Positions 23,278 through 34,018 of a DNA stretch of 64,000 nucleotides are shown one piece after another (positions within the stretch are counted from its first letter, which is position 1; each line of letters starts with the position of its first letter). The stretch covers positions 23,379,732-23,443,731 of the forward strand of contig NW_026262668.1 of NCBI RefSeq assembly GCF_021869535.1, given 5' to 3'. Under the pieces are notes generated by a model. That model was not told the DNA's origin and did not search any database. It saw nothing but the letters and a program-made list of their open reading frames with translations. This DNA comes from Mytilus californianus. Its lineage: Eukaryota > Mollusca > Bivalvia > Mytilida > Mytilidae. The position numbers and the translations under genes are program-made.

Positions 23278-24248
23278 AACTGCTTCGCTGAGCGCAGCTG
23301 GATACGCCCACAAAGGTCCAACCCTGAACAGTTGGGACAAAAATGGACACAATATTCAAGCTTGATACAGGTCTGAATTTGGATTGTATTAAATATTTAA
23401 CATATTATAGGTTTCTGAATAAATGTAGTCAAAGAACTTGAAATTGGTTATATGAATTGAATTTATATTCAATTAAAGATTTCTTGCTGTTGTGCAATAC
23501 ACTGTGCTGTTGCGCAATACTTAGTAAATCTGTTGTCAGACTATAAACAATTAAAGTTCAATTAATTCTCAATGTCATATTAAAAATTTATGAAAATGTA
23601 AAGGGAGCTTACATCAATAGATATAAATAATTCACTAAAGTTTTTTGAGAATTTCTGACAGCATTTTTGAGTTATTGTCCAAAAACTTGAAAATCCCCCC
23701 TTTTTTAACGAATAAAACCCCATAACTCAGAAATGTAAAATATAAAATTTATAAAATTGTAAACGGAGCTTACATCAATAGATATAAACAATTCACCAAA
23801 GTTTCATAAGAACTGCTGAAAGCATTTTTGATTTTTAGTCTGAAAACTGAAAAATCCCCCTTTTTTTTATGAATAAAACCCTGTAACTCGGAAATGTAAA
23901 ATCTAAAATATATAAAAATCAAAAGGGAGCTCTTGTCAATAGATATAAACAATTCACCACAATTTCTTGCAAGTTGGTGATAGCATTCTCGAGTTATTGT
24001 CCGAAAACTGGAAAATCCCCCTTTTTTTAATGAATAAAACCCCATAACTCGGAAACGTAAAATCTAAAATTTATAAAAAACGAAAGGGTGCTCACGTCAA
24101 TAGATATAAACAATTCACTAAAGTTTCATGCAAATTGGTTAAAGCGTTTTTGAGTTAATGTCCGACATGTTGACGACGGACGGACGGACAGACAGACGGA
24201 CGGACAACGGTATACCATAATACGTCCCGTAAACGGGCGTATAAAAAT
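23278..24248 (+). repeat. Complete family A HINE-like element
   Basis: The head 'ctgcttcgctgagcgcagct' ggaTACGCCC opens the element. A lone 35-bp-type motif follows ('gatttcttgctgttgtgcaa'), then four ~155-bp units, a (GGAC/GGACAGAC)n tract at 24177-24207, and the 3' hairpin TACGTCCCG / CGGGCGTA then TAAAAA at 24219-24246. The 3' GGGCGTA is complementary to the 5' TACGCCC. The open frame at 23770-24045 is repeat. Confidence 0.8.
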
Positions 24249-24356
24249 GGGACAGACGGAAGGACAGTATGAAAGATGAAAAGACGGACAGAAGGACAGT
24301 CAAGGGTAACACTTAATGCCCTTATTACCTAAGTCAGGGGCATAAAAATGTAAAAA
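24249..24356 (+). repeat. 3' end of another HINE-like element (family G)
   Basis: Directly after family A lies a second 3' end: a (GGACAGAAGGACAG)-type tract, then ATGCCC (24317-24322) and GGGGCATAAAAATG (24339-24352), which form a hairpin ATGCCC/GGGCAT plus A-run. No matching head is seen in the window. Confidence 0.5.
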
Positions 24357-24479
24357 TTTCAATAACATTTGACATTTTAAGGCTCTCTTTACAATAAACT
24401 CATAACATTATGTCTTCTTAAAATGGAGCAAAAACATAAAACAAAGTGTAGTGGTGAAATGATGTGCACAACTACAAAA

Positions 24480-25093
24480 TCTATACTATTAAATGAGAAG
24501 ACCTCATTTTGTGTGTCGCTTCTCTTCTTTCCACAATAAATTAAACATCATGCCTCTGTGTCCTATAGGTACAATGCATAGTCGCATTTATCATCCTTGC
24601 TTATGATTATTCAGTTTTGGTTATTTTGGGAGAAAAATAAAAATAAAGGCGTCCGGATATGGTTTCCATCATCGGACTGACTTTTGAGTCGTATAAAAGA
24701 CTTCCGTTTAGGACTGATTCAAATTTACACATAATTTTCATAAGTACTTGAGGACAGGACAATTATTTTCGCGTTTTTCTGTTTACTATGATCATACATA
24801 TACTATAAATAAAGTGTATTTGCTATTTACTATCAATTCCAATAGTTTATTATCCACGGCGGTCACTAATATATTATTTATCAGTGACCGTTTATAGTAT
24901 TTAAAGTATATGTATGTTCATAGTATACAGAAAAACAGAAAACAAAAAATATTGGTCTTTGGGAAAAAAGGGGGAGGGCTTAAAAAATATTGCCCTGTCC
25001 CCAAGTACCTATGACTTTTGATACCTTTCCTGAAATTCTCCAGTTATAAATCTTTTTTTTTGAAATGCCCGCGATTTCGCGGGTGTGTTCTAG
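24480..25093 (+). mobile_element. Non-autonomous Helitron with canonical ends
   Basis: The 5' end is TCTATACTATTAAATGAG. The 3' end is the hairpin CCCGCGA-ttt-CGCGGG followed ten bases later by CTAG. The element sits exactly between A (24479) and T (25094), the normal Helitron target. At 614 bp it has no Rep/helicase coding. Positions 24737-25014 form an inner inverted repeat with ends ATAAGTACTTGAGGACAGG / CCTGTCCCCAAGTACCTAT, a separate TIR element or foldback nested inside. Confidence 0.85.
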
Positions 25094-26674
25094 TTAAGTT
25101 ATAAATGTTGAATAATGCCAACTAGGTCTTGACCTAGTTCCATGATTAAAAGTCAGATATTACAAGCATTCTGAGAGTATTGCATGGCAATACATAGTCC
25201 CCTACCAGCTAAAAATTCATTGTACTGGAACAAAATGCTTACTTGATCTATAACTTGTCATGGTGTACTATATAACAAATATCAAGTCAATATCTTCAAG
25301 CATGACAAAAAAAGTGTGGAAAACTGATTATTTAGGTGAATTTTCTAAAAAAACAAACTCTCTAAAAGTCTTATTGAAGCATTCATCCTTTTGATTATTG
25401 ATGAATAGCTTGGGTTGATTGTCCAACTGCTGATATCTCCTGGACAAATGCTGATATTTGTATTTTTATCCCCCAAGTTACAATTCATTTTAGAAATGAT
25501 TGATCTGTCATTGACTGCATGAGTTTCTCTGCATTGAGAATTGCAATATTGAAAAATGCAAGACATTAAATTAGCATTTGGTGGCAATGGCTGGAATACT
25601 GTACTAATTTTTTTATATAAATGTCTGATAAAAGTTAAATTCAAAATGATCAAAATGTCTATCAGTTAAAAACATAATTTCTTCTATTGTTTTGGGCATT
25701 TCACGAGTTGACACACATTTGTGTGTTAACCTAACTACTACAGAAATCATTGAAATTGAAAATTAAAAATATTTTCGATGAACATTATACATGATCATGA
25801 TATAGTTTTAAAAAAATTGAATATAGTTGGTCTTATAGATTGGTATGAATATTGCCCATTTCAATTTTGAAGATTATAAAATGACCAACCACTGTTTCTG
25901 TGACAACAAATAAAATATCTCGGAAAGTAAAGCAAAAATAGGCTGAAGAGTTCACTTATATTGCAAGTGAAAAATCTCATTATTTCAAAAGGAACAGCTC
26001 CTTAACCTTTTGTCCAATATAGAAAGTAGGAATGTTGTATGAAATTGGTGTAGATAACACTAATACAACAATTTACACAGATGTACAAACAAGAAGTAGA
26101 TGTGGGACAGTTATGACAATAACAGTGTAGCTAACCTAAATGAAGCTCATATCCAAAAACAAAGATACAGCAGTTTTTAGTTTCTGAAAATAAATGACTA
26201 TTTCTTCTTTTTTAAATTTTGTATGTACATTACATTTCATTTATATTATGTTATACATGTAGGTATGATATGTACGTGTCTTGAAGTTCCTAACTTGAGG
26301 CTTAAAGTTATCTGAGCTCGAGTGTGTTGCTCACAAGTAATTTTTGAAAAATTCTGACTAATGAATATGTCAATTTAAAAAAATTTAGCATGGCTTAAAA
26401 CAGCACATTGTAATAATTGAAAAGTCAGTTAAAGAATGTTAGACCCTATCTCATAGAAAATCAATCTTATCATCTGGAATTAAAACAACCACTTTACCAT
26501 TTTGACACTGTGAAAAGGATATTACCCTAAAATGATAATATTGAACTGAATTAATTACATTTAGACAAATATCAACAAGGCATTTTGTAATATACATCTC
26601 ATAAACAATTTAAAGATTATTACAACACAGGACTTATCAAGATCTATACCAAATGTATATATGCTTGTTGACCT
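25094..26674. other. Intron sequence; no supported exon
   Basis: The minus-strand open frame at 25345-25653 shows no recognised domain, although it lies within the span of the TNFR-like gene. I could not find flanking splice sites that fit the neighbouring exon phases, so it is not called. Confidence 0.35.
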
Positions 26675-26756
26675 GTTGGTGACCTTCTGCTGTTGTCTGT
26701 TCTATGGTCGGGTTGTTGTCTCTTTGACACATTCCCCATTTCCATTCTCAATTTTA
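26675..26756 (+). repeat. Dispersed mussel repeat fragment
   Basis: 'gtcgggttgttgtctctttg' + acacattccccatttccattctcaattttat is a short element I recognise from many mussel sequences. Confidence 0.5.
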
Positions 26757-26855
26757 TCTATCACACAATGAAGTATTTTTTAATTTCTAAGAGTTATTGC
26801 ATTCTTTTATTTCTGCATGATTCTTTATTGACTTTGTCAAAATAACAATGCTTAC

Positions 26856-26916
26856 TTGAAATGTGTTATCTCTTTACATGTAAAACTTCTTTCATCTTGT
26901 GGTACACACTTGTAGT
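26856..26916 (-). CDS. TNFR-like receptor gene, exon 4
   Basis: The acceptor tattttatttcag and the donor TTCAA|gtaagc bound a 61-nt exon. It enters in phase 1 after the exon at 27394-27702 and reads DYKCVPQDERSFTCKEITHF, with two cysteines spaced as at the end of the preceding Cys-rich domain. It leaves in phase 2, which matches the exon at 22695-22765. Confidence 0.65.
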
Positions 26917-27393
26917 CTGAAATAAAATACAACTGTGTTAAACTTTATTAATTTCCAAATGGAAGATTTTGAAACTTAGGGATTTTCTAAACTCTGAGAA
27001 ATTCATGAAAAGTTTTAATTCATAGAGTAAGGACAAGATCTTGGAAAATATCCTCCTTAGCAGACCTTGTTGTGTAGCACCAAAGCCATCTACATAATCC
27101 ACAAAGGTTAAACTGCCCATACTGGTAAATAAAAAAATGTTTAGACCAGTATTTTTTTAAATATTCTTCTTTTGACAAACATATATAAACTATTTTAATA
27201 ATTTAAATAGCATTTTTAAAAGTCAAACAGAACTTTTCATACATCTTTGTTAAACATGTCAACAAAATGACAGAGATGGTAATATTGCAATATTTTCCTT
27301 TAAAAAAACAGATAGTATTTTTCATTCATTTTTAACAGAAACTTATTACTTTAGTATCCATATCTGTTTCATGAAAGGTTCTTTTTGATATAC

Positions 27394-27702
27394 CTGACGA
27401 GAGTTTCAGTCCATTGTTACATTTTTTGATGAGACAGGTGCAGTCCTCTTGAACTGGATCACAAGAACATGGATCAGAACGGTTTGTAGAAACAAATGCA
27501 TAGTTCTTTGTATAGTCACATCTACATTTTCTGTCTGCAGTTGTACTACCATTGCTGTATATAACTTGCCCTTCCTCATTGCATGGTGTTTTTTGGAGGA
27601 TACAGTTAGTTCCCTGAGTTGAAGAAAATGGTCTTGATTGGTACCGTTCATCTGAACAATCCACAGTATCAAAATTACCTAAGTTGATTACGGACTTTTC
27701 TC
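27394..27702 (-). CDS. TNFR-like receptor gene, exon 3 (Cys-rich domain)
   Basis: A 309-nt exon between acceptor ttttttctag and donor TCAG|gtatatc, in phase 1 at both ends. The peptide has ten cysteines. Recognisable parts are CSDERYQ, PCNEEGQVIYSNGSTTADRK, CRCDYTKNYAFV and CSCDPVQEDCTC ending IKKC. This layout, with GST-TADRKC and CRCDY...YAFV, resembles extracellular cysteine-rich domains of tumour necrosis factor receptor type that are expanded in bivalves; the ligand cannot be deduced. It can be spliced in frame to either of two upstream starts (31129-31297 or 27987-28080). The shifted frame at 27406-27672 is a shadow. Confidence 0.75.
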
Positions 27703-27986
27703 CTAGAAAAAATCATTAAAAATAAGCATATATACATTTGGTATAGATCTTGATAAGTCCTGTGTTGTAATAATCTTTAAATTGTTTCTGTATTTTATAG
27801 TGTGATTGAAAGGGAAGTTATGACAGTACTTTTAAAAAAAAATATTCATGCGATTATCTGTCATTGTTTTAGGACTAAAAAGCCAGAATCCTTTAATTTC
27901 AAACTGTCATATTTATACTGGATGTTACAACATAAACAAACTTTCATCAACAATATTGTTGTAAGATCTTCATAAAAATTTTGTAC

Positions 27987-28080
27987 CTGTTTTTGTAAAA
28001 GCATTGAGGAATAATATGTGAATTGCAACAGTTGTAAACAGGAATGAACGTCTATGATTAATAACACTTATAACTTTCAT
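27987..28080 (-). CDS. Alternative first exon with signal peptide, TNFR-like gene
   Basis: From the ATG at 28080 (A at -3) the exon encodes 31 residues plus one base, MKVISVINHRR followed by a hydrophobic stretch SFLFTTVAIHILFLNAF, a plausible signal peptide. It ends at a donor ACAG|gtacaaa in phase 1, the phase required by the exon that starts at 27702 only 284 bases downstream. It is therefore either an alternative promoter/first exon or the true first exon, in which case the exons at 31.1-31.9 kb belong to a second transcript form. Confidence 0.5.
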
Positions 28081-28999
28081 TTTGAGAAACCAGAAGTTTT
28101 CAAGCTGATTATAAGTTACAAAAGAAATCTGACTTTTGACACACTTTTCTTTTGGCTATCAAATGACATTAAATCAATGTTTTCATGAATCATACTTTTA
28201 AAAGTAATCTAATATGAATAATAATAGTTTTATTCATGTATTCAGCATTAAAATAGTTCACATTTTACAATTAAGCTTCTAATCTTGTACTTGTCAAAAT
28301 AGATGGGGACACTTGCATGCATGCATGATGTGTAATGAATATTAGTATTTTTACTTAACCTAAAAGTTTCTATTGAAATTGCATAAAAGCTTTAATATTT
28401 AAATCTAAATTATCGATAGTTTTGGCTTGTATTATTAGGTACTATTATGTCTTTGATCTCATTAATGGCTTTATTAATTGTTTTTGGTGGTCTGATTATG
28501 AAAATTACAATTTTGTAAACTAAAAGTAACCTATAACTTCATAAAGACTCTTTGAAGTGTTGTTGTCAATTTTAATTATATAAGTAACCTAGTCAGCTTG
28601 GAATGAGCTAAACAATGCAAGTACGAATGTAAGACATGCAAGACATGAAAGGGAATTTATCTTAGCATGCAGCTTGGCCCTTTTGATCCCAAGTGTGTCT
28701 TGACAAATTCTAGCACAGAATTCCCTCAAACAGATGCTTTTGGTCTTGAACTTGGAGTGAAGTGAAAGTTTTTACTTCATGTTGAAGACCTTGTGCTGAC
28801 TTTAAGAAAAAGAACAGCTATAAAAGTACTGGTAAATTGGAATGTTTTATAGAAATCTAAGTTCATGCTGATATAAGATATTCCTTTGGCAGATATGTCA
28901 AAATTAATGTTTAAGTATGGGAAACTCAAAAAATCATTTGGATCAAAAATCAAAATAGGAGGCGCACTATGCCATTAGATTCTAAATATCTTGTGCAAG
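28081..28999. other. Spacer upstream of the alternative first exon; no gene seen
   Basis: A 'cttataatc' motif on the minus strand about 30 bases upstream of the 28080 ATG could be a weak TATA element, but this is not compelling. Nothing else is recognised. Confidence 0.3.
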
Positions 29000-29509
29000 A
29001 TTGAAATAATAAAATCTAAAATTTATAAAAATCGAAAGGGAGCTTACGTCAATAGATATAAACAATGCACCAAAGTTTCATGAGAACTGCTGAAAGCATT
29101 TTTGAGTTATTGTCTGAAAACTGGAAAATCCTCCTTTTTTAATGAATAAAACCCCACAACCTCGGAAACGTAAAATCTAAAATTTATAAAAATCTAAAGG
29201 GAGCTCATGTCAATAGATATAAACAATTCACCAAAGTTTATTGCAAATTGGTGAAAGCATTTTTGAGTTATTGTCCGAAAACTGGAAAATCCCCCTTTTT
29301 TTAATGAATAAAACCCCATTACTCGGAAACGTAAAATCTAAAGTTTATAAAAAACGAAAGGGAGCTCATGTCAATAGATATAAACGATTCACCAAAGTTT
29401 TATACAAATTGGTTGAAGCATTTTTGAGTTAATGTCCGACATGTTGACGATGGAGGGATGGACGGACAACAGTATACCATAATACGTCCCGAAACGGGCG
29501 TATAAAAAT
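29000..29509 (+). repeat. 3' half of a family A HINE-like element
   Basis: Three ~155-bp family-A units, then a short (GGACGGAC) tract at about 29453-29466, and the hairpin TACGTCCCG/CGGGCGTA followed by TAAAAA. There is no head, so the copy is 5'-truncated. Confidence 0.7.
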
Positions 29510-29519
29510 CCATCACTAT

Positions 29520-30767
29520 CAGTGGTCTCGTTAGCCCAAAATAGAAGGGCGCCGCGCCCTGGGTGCCTTCATCCGCGCCCTTTTGCCCTAAAGCCTTTTT
29601 CTCAAAAACCCTTGTGCCGTTTTGGTAAAATTGCCTTTTGTTTCATCGATTTCTTATCACAAAGTTAAATTACATATATGACACCAGGTGATTGCCCCCA
29701 GGTTAATCATGTCATTACAATCAATTACAGTGGATAAGACTTCAAAGGTGCTAATAACTAGGTAATTTAATTAAGACAATGTACCTTTTTGTCATAAATT
29801 TGATGAATGTGTCAGCGAGTGTTTTTAGCTTGGGTCGGCATTTTCAATCTCCAAGAAGAGTGTATAAATGAAGACTTTCATGACTTTAGAATAGAATTTA
29901 AGTCATCAAAATATGATGATAAACTATGCCTTCACAGAAACGCCGTCCATCTCAACTTGTGAGCGACAAGCAAACAGTAAACATGTTCGAAATTAATTTT
30001 GGAGTTACTTCCCCTGTTTTAGCTTATTACAAATGTGTGCTCCTAAAATATTATCTAGTATTAAACATAGGAATAAATAACCAATTGAATACAAAATTAT
30101 ATAAGAATGTTATCTTAAGGATATTAACTGTCTTTGAACATACCAAAAAAAAATTATTGCAATTTATTTTGAATAATCATACTTTTAGCAATCCATGTTC
30201 TATATATTGTCAATTAAGAAATTTATCAGTTCAATTGTTATAATGATGTTAAGCTGCAATCCTACATAAATGGGTAGTGTGAAGTTAAACTATCATGACA
30301 TCAACTTGATGAAGCTTTACTAAATAATTCCTTAACACAAACAATGAAAAAAAGTTTTGAGGGCCGAACTGTAGCTGAAAATTTTGAAATAAGACAACTC
30401 TGTCACATGTATGCTAAATTATGAGATGTTTAGTTTATGTTGTTTTTTTTTGGAAAAGGGGGGGGGAGAATAGTAAGTTAATTTGCCTCTATTGGTTTAT
30501 AGTGATGTGATGTATGAATGTGTATTGACATGTTTTTTGAACATGTCGAATGAATTACATTTTCTAATGCAAATTTTATAGAATAAATAATCAAAACAAC
30601 AACTTATGCATCTTTATTAACAACATATACAGTAAAAAAAAGAATGTGAACTCGTGATACACACAGAAACGTAGACAAAAGAAATGAGCAGTGCCTTTTC
30701 CTTTCATAAAAAAGTGCCCTGCCCTCCACTGGCACCCTGCCCCTTTTGATTTCTAGCTGGAGCACTG
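29520..30767 (+). mobile_element. Deleted hAT-type element, 5-bp target duplication
   Basis: The ends are imperfect inverted repeats CAGTGGTCTCGTTAG (left) and, reversed, CAGTGCTCCAGCTAG (right). The duplication ACTAT flanks them at 29515-29519 and 30768-30772. GC-rich subterminal blocks lie inside ('gggcgccgcgccctgggtgc' on the left, 'cactggcaccctgcccctttt' on the right). A start codon at 29926 opens MPSQKRRPSQLVSDKQT, which looks like the N-terminus of a hAT/ZNF862-type protein, but the frame soon becomes AT-rich and unrelated, so the transposase is gone. Confidence 0.75.
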
Positions 30768-30772
30768 ACTAT

Positions 30773-31128
30773 GATTTGGAGATTAGAAAAGATGAATGGA
30801 CGAAACCAACAAATGAAAAAAGTTACTATATACCTCTGCTTTAATAATTCGGTAAATTCAGAAATTATTGCAAGCATTTATTATTGCGATTTTGTCATTT
30901 TAGACCAAAATGCAATTATAATTTTTTGCGATACTGAGAAAATCCCGCTTCATTCATATAAAAAAATCCAAAATGCAAGTTTAAATTATTGCAATTAAAA
31001 CCCTGTCACATTTTTCACAATAACAAAAACATTGCAATAATTTACGAATTTTCAGTAAGTCCTATCAGAAGGGTATCTCTATATGATACAGCTTATCTGA
31101 CATTATATTATACTTCTTTAAAACATAC
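30773..31128. other. Intron sequence; no gene seen
   Basis: The open frame at 30771-30998 begins in the hAT flank and has no recognised domain. Confidence 0.35.
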
Positions 31129-31297
31129 CTGGTGGTTTTTTTGATGGTCCTTTGCAGTTTTCTGAGTAATTCTTGTTTACTGAATCATATAAACAAGTGT
31201 AACTGGCAACTGCTGGGCATTTCACAGAAGCAGTCAAATACAAATTATGTGCATAAGGACAGGTAATGTTGAAAAAAGATGATACTGCATGTAGAAA
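31129..31297 (-). CDS. TNFR-like receptor gene, exon 2
   Basis: A 169-nt exon between acceptor cttttt-cag and donor CCAG|gtatgt. It starts in phase 0 and reads FLHAVSSFFNITCPYAHNLY, then KCPAVASYTCLYDS and YSENC. Cysteines are spaced CP...KCP...YTCLYD...ENC, a pattern I associate with the N-terminal part of bivalve secreted/receptor proteins that carry the CRD of exon 3. It ends in phase 1 and fits exon 3. Confidence 0.65.
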
Positions 31298-31825
31298 CTG
31301 AAAAAGATAATAAATAAATAGTGCACATCATAAGTGTATCATACCAATAATGCATATCATAAGTGTATCATATGAATTGTTTTGACAATAGTGAACAAGA
31401 GTAGTGTGATCAATGGTGCCCCTACCCTTCTCTGCACTAATTGCACTTAAAAATGATAAAAGTGACTTAACATGACCTTTATTATAAAGTTAGTATACAG
31501 GTTTGATTGTTTTATTATTTGAATGACATTTGATACTGTTCAAACTTTACATATATTACTTATTATTTTGAACACCAAAATTTATATGATTTTGTAATAC
31601 TTCATCTTTTTCACTAGAAATACGACCAATTCTGCATCTGCTTCTTTCATAAGACTAAGCTTGATGTAATATCAATAGGATGACTCCATAATTGATGCAA
31701 GTTCTTACCTATTTTTACTTTCTTTCTACTATTTTTTCAATTTGCCCTACTTTCATGACTATAGTTTATTATTAAAATTTTGCATTTAAGCTGTTAAAGT
31801 TCACAATAAATATAATGTATCTTAC
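31298..31825. other. Intron 1 of the TNFR-like gene
   Basis: Contains two near copies of 'aatagtgcacatcataagtgtatcat' / 'aataatgcatatcataagtgtatcat' at about 31317-31370. No other feature seen. Confidence 0.4.
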
Positions 31826-31896
31826 AAGCACATAAAAGATGATAACGACTACTGCCATAATTGTCTAAGAACTTCATATTTCGTTCTTCTTCATAT
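31826..31896 (-). CDS. TNFR-like receptor gene, exon 1 (start of signal peptide)
   Basis: A 71-nt exon with acceptor gtttcttttcag and donor GCTT|gtaagat. Translation from the ATG at 31858 gives MAVVVIIFYVL, which joins in phase 0 to FLHAVSS of exon 2, making a typical signal peptide. The acceptor in front implies a further non-coding exon upstream. A second ATG in the exon (at about 31875) is in another frame. Confidence 0.6.
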
Positions 31897-32404
31897 CTGA
31901 AAAGAAACTTTAACAGTAATGATAAAAGTAGAAAAACTATAAACATGATTATCGCTATTTTGTGTATTTTTTCTTTTCTTTTTTTTTTTTGTGATAAATT
32001 TTCATATCATGTTTCTCGCTGGAGATAGGGAATTATCGTCAGAAACTAAGGGTGCACGTGACGTTGTCCATGTAAATATCAACAACGTCATAGGCAAAAT
32101 AGCAATAAACAGATTATCAATGGGCTTTCAAACTCAAGGATGTTTCTCAGCCACATCCAATCTCAGGGCTATCGGCCTTCAATGAGATTGTAGCTGAGAA
32201 ACACCCTCTAGTTTAAAAAACCATCCATAATCTATATTTGACATGATCAAAGAATAGGTAGTTATACAGGACAAACACATGGCTGTAACATGTGTAAACC
32301 CATCCCTTTATTTTAACCGTTTAAGGATGTTTGTTACCCTGCATGCCCTGTTTCATAATTTTTTTTCAAGGAATGTTATTAATTGATATTATATATATAT
32401 ATAT

Positions 32405-32700
32405 ATATAACTCGTCTCAAATTTAGTCCAACAATGTTAGACCTTTCAAATTTGCGTTAGAAAATTTTTTGTTCTTCCCTCAGCGAGATTCGAATCCTTG
32501 CTTCTGTGACATCGTGGCAACACCGCCTGCACCATGTCCAGCGCCCTAGGTGGTCGAGTGGTCTAGGGAGCTGGGCACTGTGCAGGTGGTGTTGCCCGGA
32601 TGTCACAGAAGCAAGGGTTCAATCCCTCTGAGGGAAGAACAAAAATTTGCTAACGCAAATTTGAAGATCTAAAATTGTTTTGCTAAATTTGAGACTGTTA
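32405..32700 (+). repeat. Inverted pair of tRNA-derived SINE sequences
   Basis: The right half (32545-32700) is a SINE: box A-like TGGTCGAGTGGTCTAGGG, box B-like GGGTTCAATCC, then 'gctaacgcaaatttgaagat' and 'ctaaatttgagactgttata'. The left half (32405-32520) is the reverse complement of the same tail and B-box region ('gattcgaatccttgcttctg'). The unit is therefore an inverted dimer, flanked by (TA)n on both sides. The boxes resemble Ser/Leu-type tRNA. It will not fold as a normal tRNA. Confidence 0.7.
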
Positions 32701-33224
32701 TATATATTATGGTGTTAGCCCTGTATAACCATGTGTTATCCGATGGAGAATGTCTGTCATAAACTTGTCACATGTTTAGACGTGTATATATATATATATA
32801 TATATACAAGTCTAAATTGAAAACAACGTTCAAACCTATGATTGCGTTGGATAAAAACCGCAACTTTTATACGTGTGCATGCAAAACAAATTTCTTTGTA
32901 GAGGGGTCTAAATACAGCGCAAACAACATTTTCCAAAAGACCAAAAAAGTGAAAAAGTATATTTTAACAAAACGCATTTGACTAGCAGGTCGAACAACGG
33001 ATGTTCTTAAACCCTGCTGACTGCCATGGCGATTGCCAAATAAACGGATCACAGATGTAACACAATGGATCTTAATTATTAATTTAATACCAAACAGAAA
33101 ACAATAAACTTGCGGAAAAGATGGTATACCGCAAACATGAGGTGCAAAAATTTATACACCATATCCGGATTTCGACAATTAATGTCTCTTCAGTGATGTT
33201 AGGAATCGAATATATATATATATC

Positions 33225-33370
33225 ATATAGCCTTGTTGGTAGAGTGGTCTGGGCAGCTGGACACAGTGCAGGCGGTTTTGCCACGATGTCTAAGATGCAG
33301 GGGTTCAAATCCCGCTGAGCCTGAGGAAATGTTTACACAAATTTGCAGATCTAACATTGTTGGGCTTAAT
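33225..33370 (+). repeat. tRNA-derived SINE
   Basis: Box A-like TTGGTAGAGTGGTCTGGG at 33234-33251 and box B-like GGGTTCAAATCCC at 33301-33313, then the shared tail 'aatttgcagatctaacattg' + ttgggcttaattttaga. (TA)n precedes it. Same family as 32545-32700. Confidence 0.7.
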
Positions 33371-33374
33371 TTTA

Positions 33375-33950
33375 GATGAAGTATTCAACTGATTTTTATA
33401 GTTTGTTCTTATGTTGTACAGTTACACCACTGTTCCAGGTTAGGGGAGGGTTGGCGCCTTCAAATTTGTTTAACCCCGCCACATTCTATATGTGCCTGTC
33501 CCAAGTCAGGAGCCTGTAATTGAGGGGTTGTTGTTTTTTGCTGTTTCTCATATTTGTTTTTCATTTATTGTTTTGCATAGTTTGTTCTTATGTTGTGCCG
33601 TTATACCACTGTCCCAGTTTAGGGGGAGGGTTTGGCACCAAACAAACTAGTTTAACCCTGCCACATTCTATATGTGCCTGTCCCAAGTCAGGAGCCTTTA
33701 ATTCAGTGGTTGTCGTTTGTTGCTTTATATCATATTTGTTTTTCGTTTATTATTTTGTACATAAATCAGGCCGTTAGTTTTCTCGTTTGAATTGTTTTAC
33801 ATTTGTCATTTCGGGGCCTTTTATAGCTGACTATGCAGTATGGGTTTTACTCATTGTTGAAGGCCGTATGGTGACCTATAGTTGTACATGTCTACATGTC
33901 ATTTGGTCTCTTTTGGAGAGGTGTCTCATTGGCAATCATACCAATTCTTC

Positions 33951-33955
<5 letters not shown>
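33375..33955 (+). repeat. Dispersed mussel repeat, partly duplicated
   Basis: Same element as at 8320-8735. The front part ('gttacaccactgttccaggt' ... 'gtgcctgtcccaagtcagga') occurs twice in tandem here (33420-33520 and 33600-33705). The end 'cattggcaatcataccaatt' runs into a long (TA)n tract. Confidence 0.65.

Positions 33956-34018
<63 letters not shown>
33956..34018. repeat. (AT)n microsatellite
   Basis: About 60 bases of uninterrupted TA repeat. Three overlapping 'Tyr-Ile' frames at 33787-34166 and one on the minus strand come from it and are not genes. Confidence 0.9.

Noticed and set aside
25345..25653. 102-residue minus-strand frame with a few cysteines inside the receptor gene span
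   Set aside because: No splice sites fitting neighbouring exon phases, and the Cys spacing does not match the CRD pattern.
27406..27672. 88-residue minus-strand open frame in the CRD exon
   Set aside because: It is the shifted frame of the Cys-rich exon, which has the recognisable Cys pattern and matching splice phases.
32545..32640. Candidate tRNA gene (A and B boxes)
   Set aside because: The box spacing and stems do not allow a normal tRNA fold, and a second copy with the same tail at 33.2 kb shows it is a SINE.
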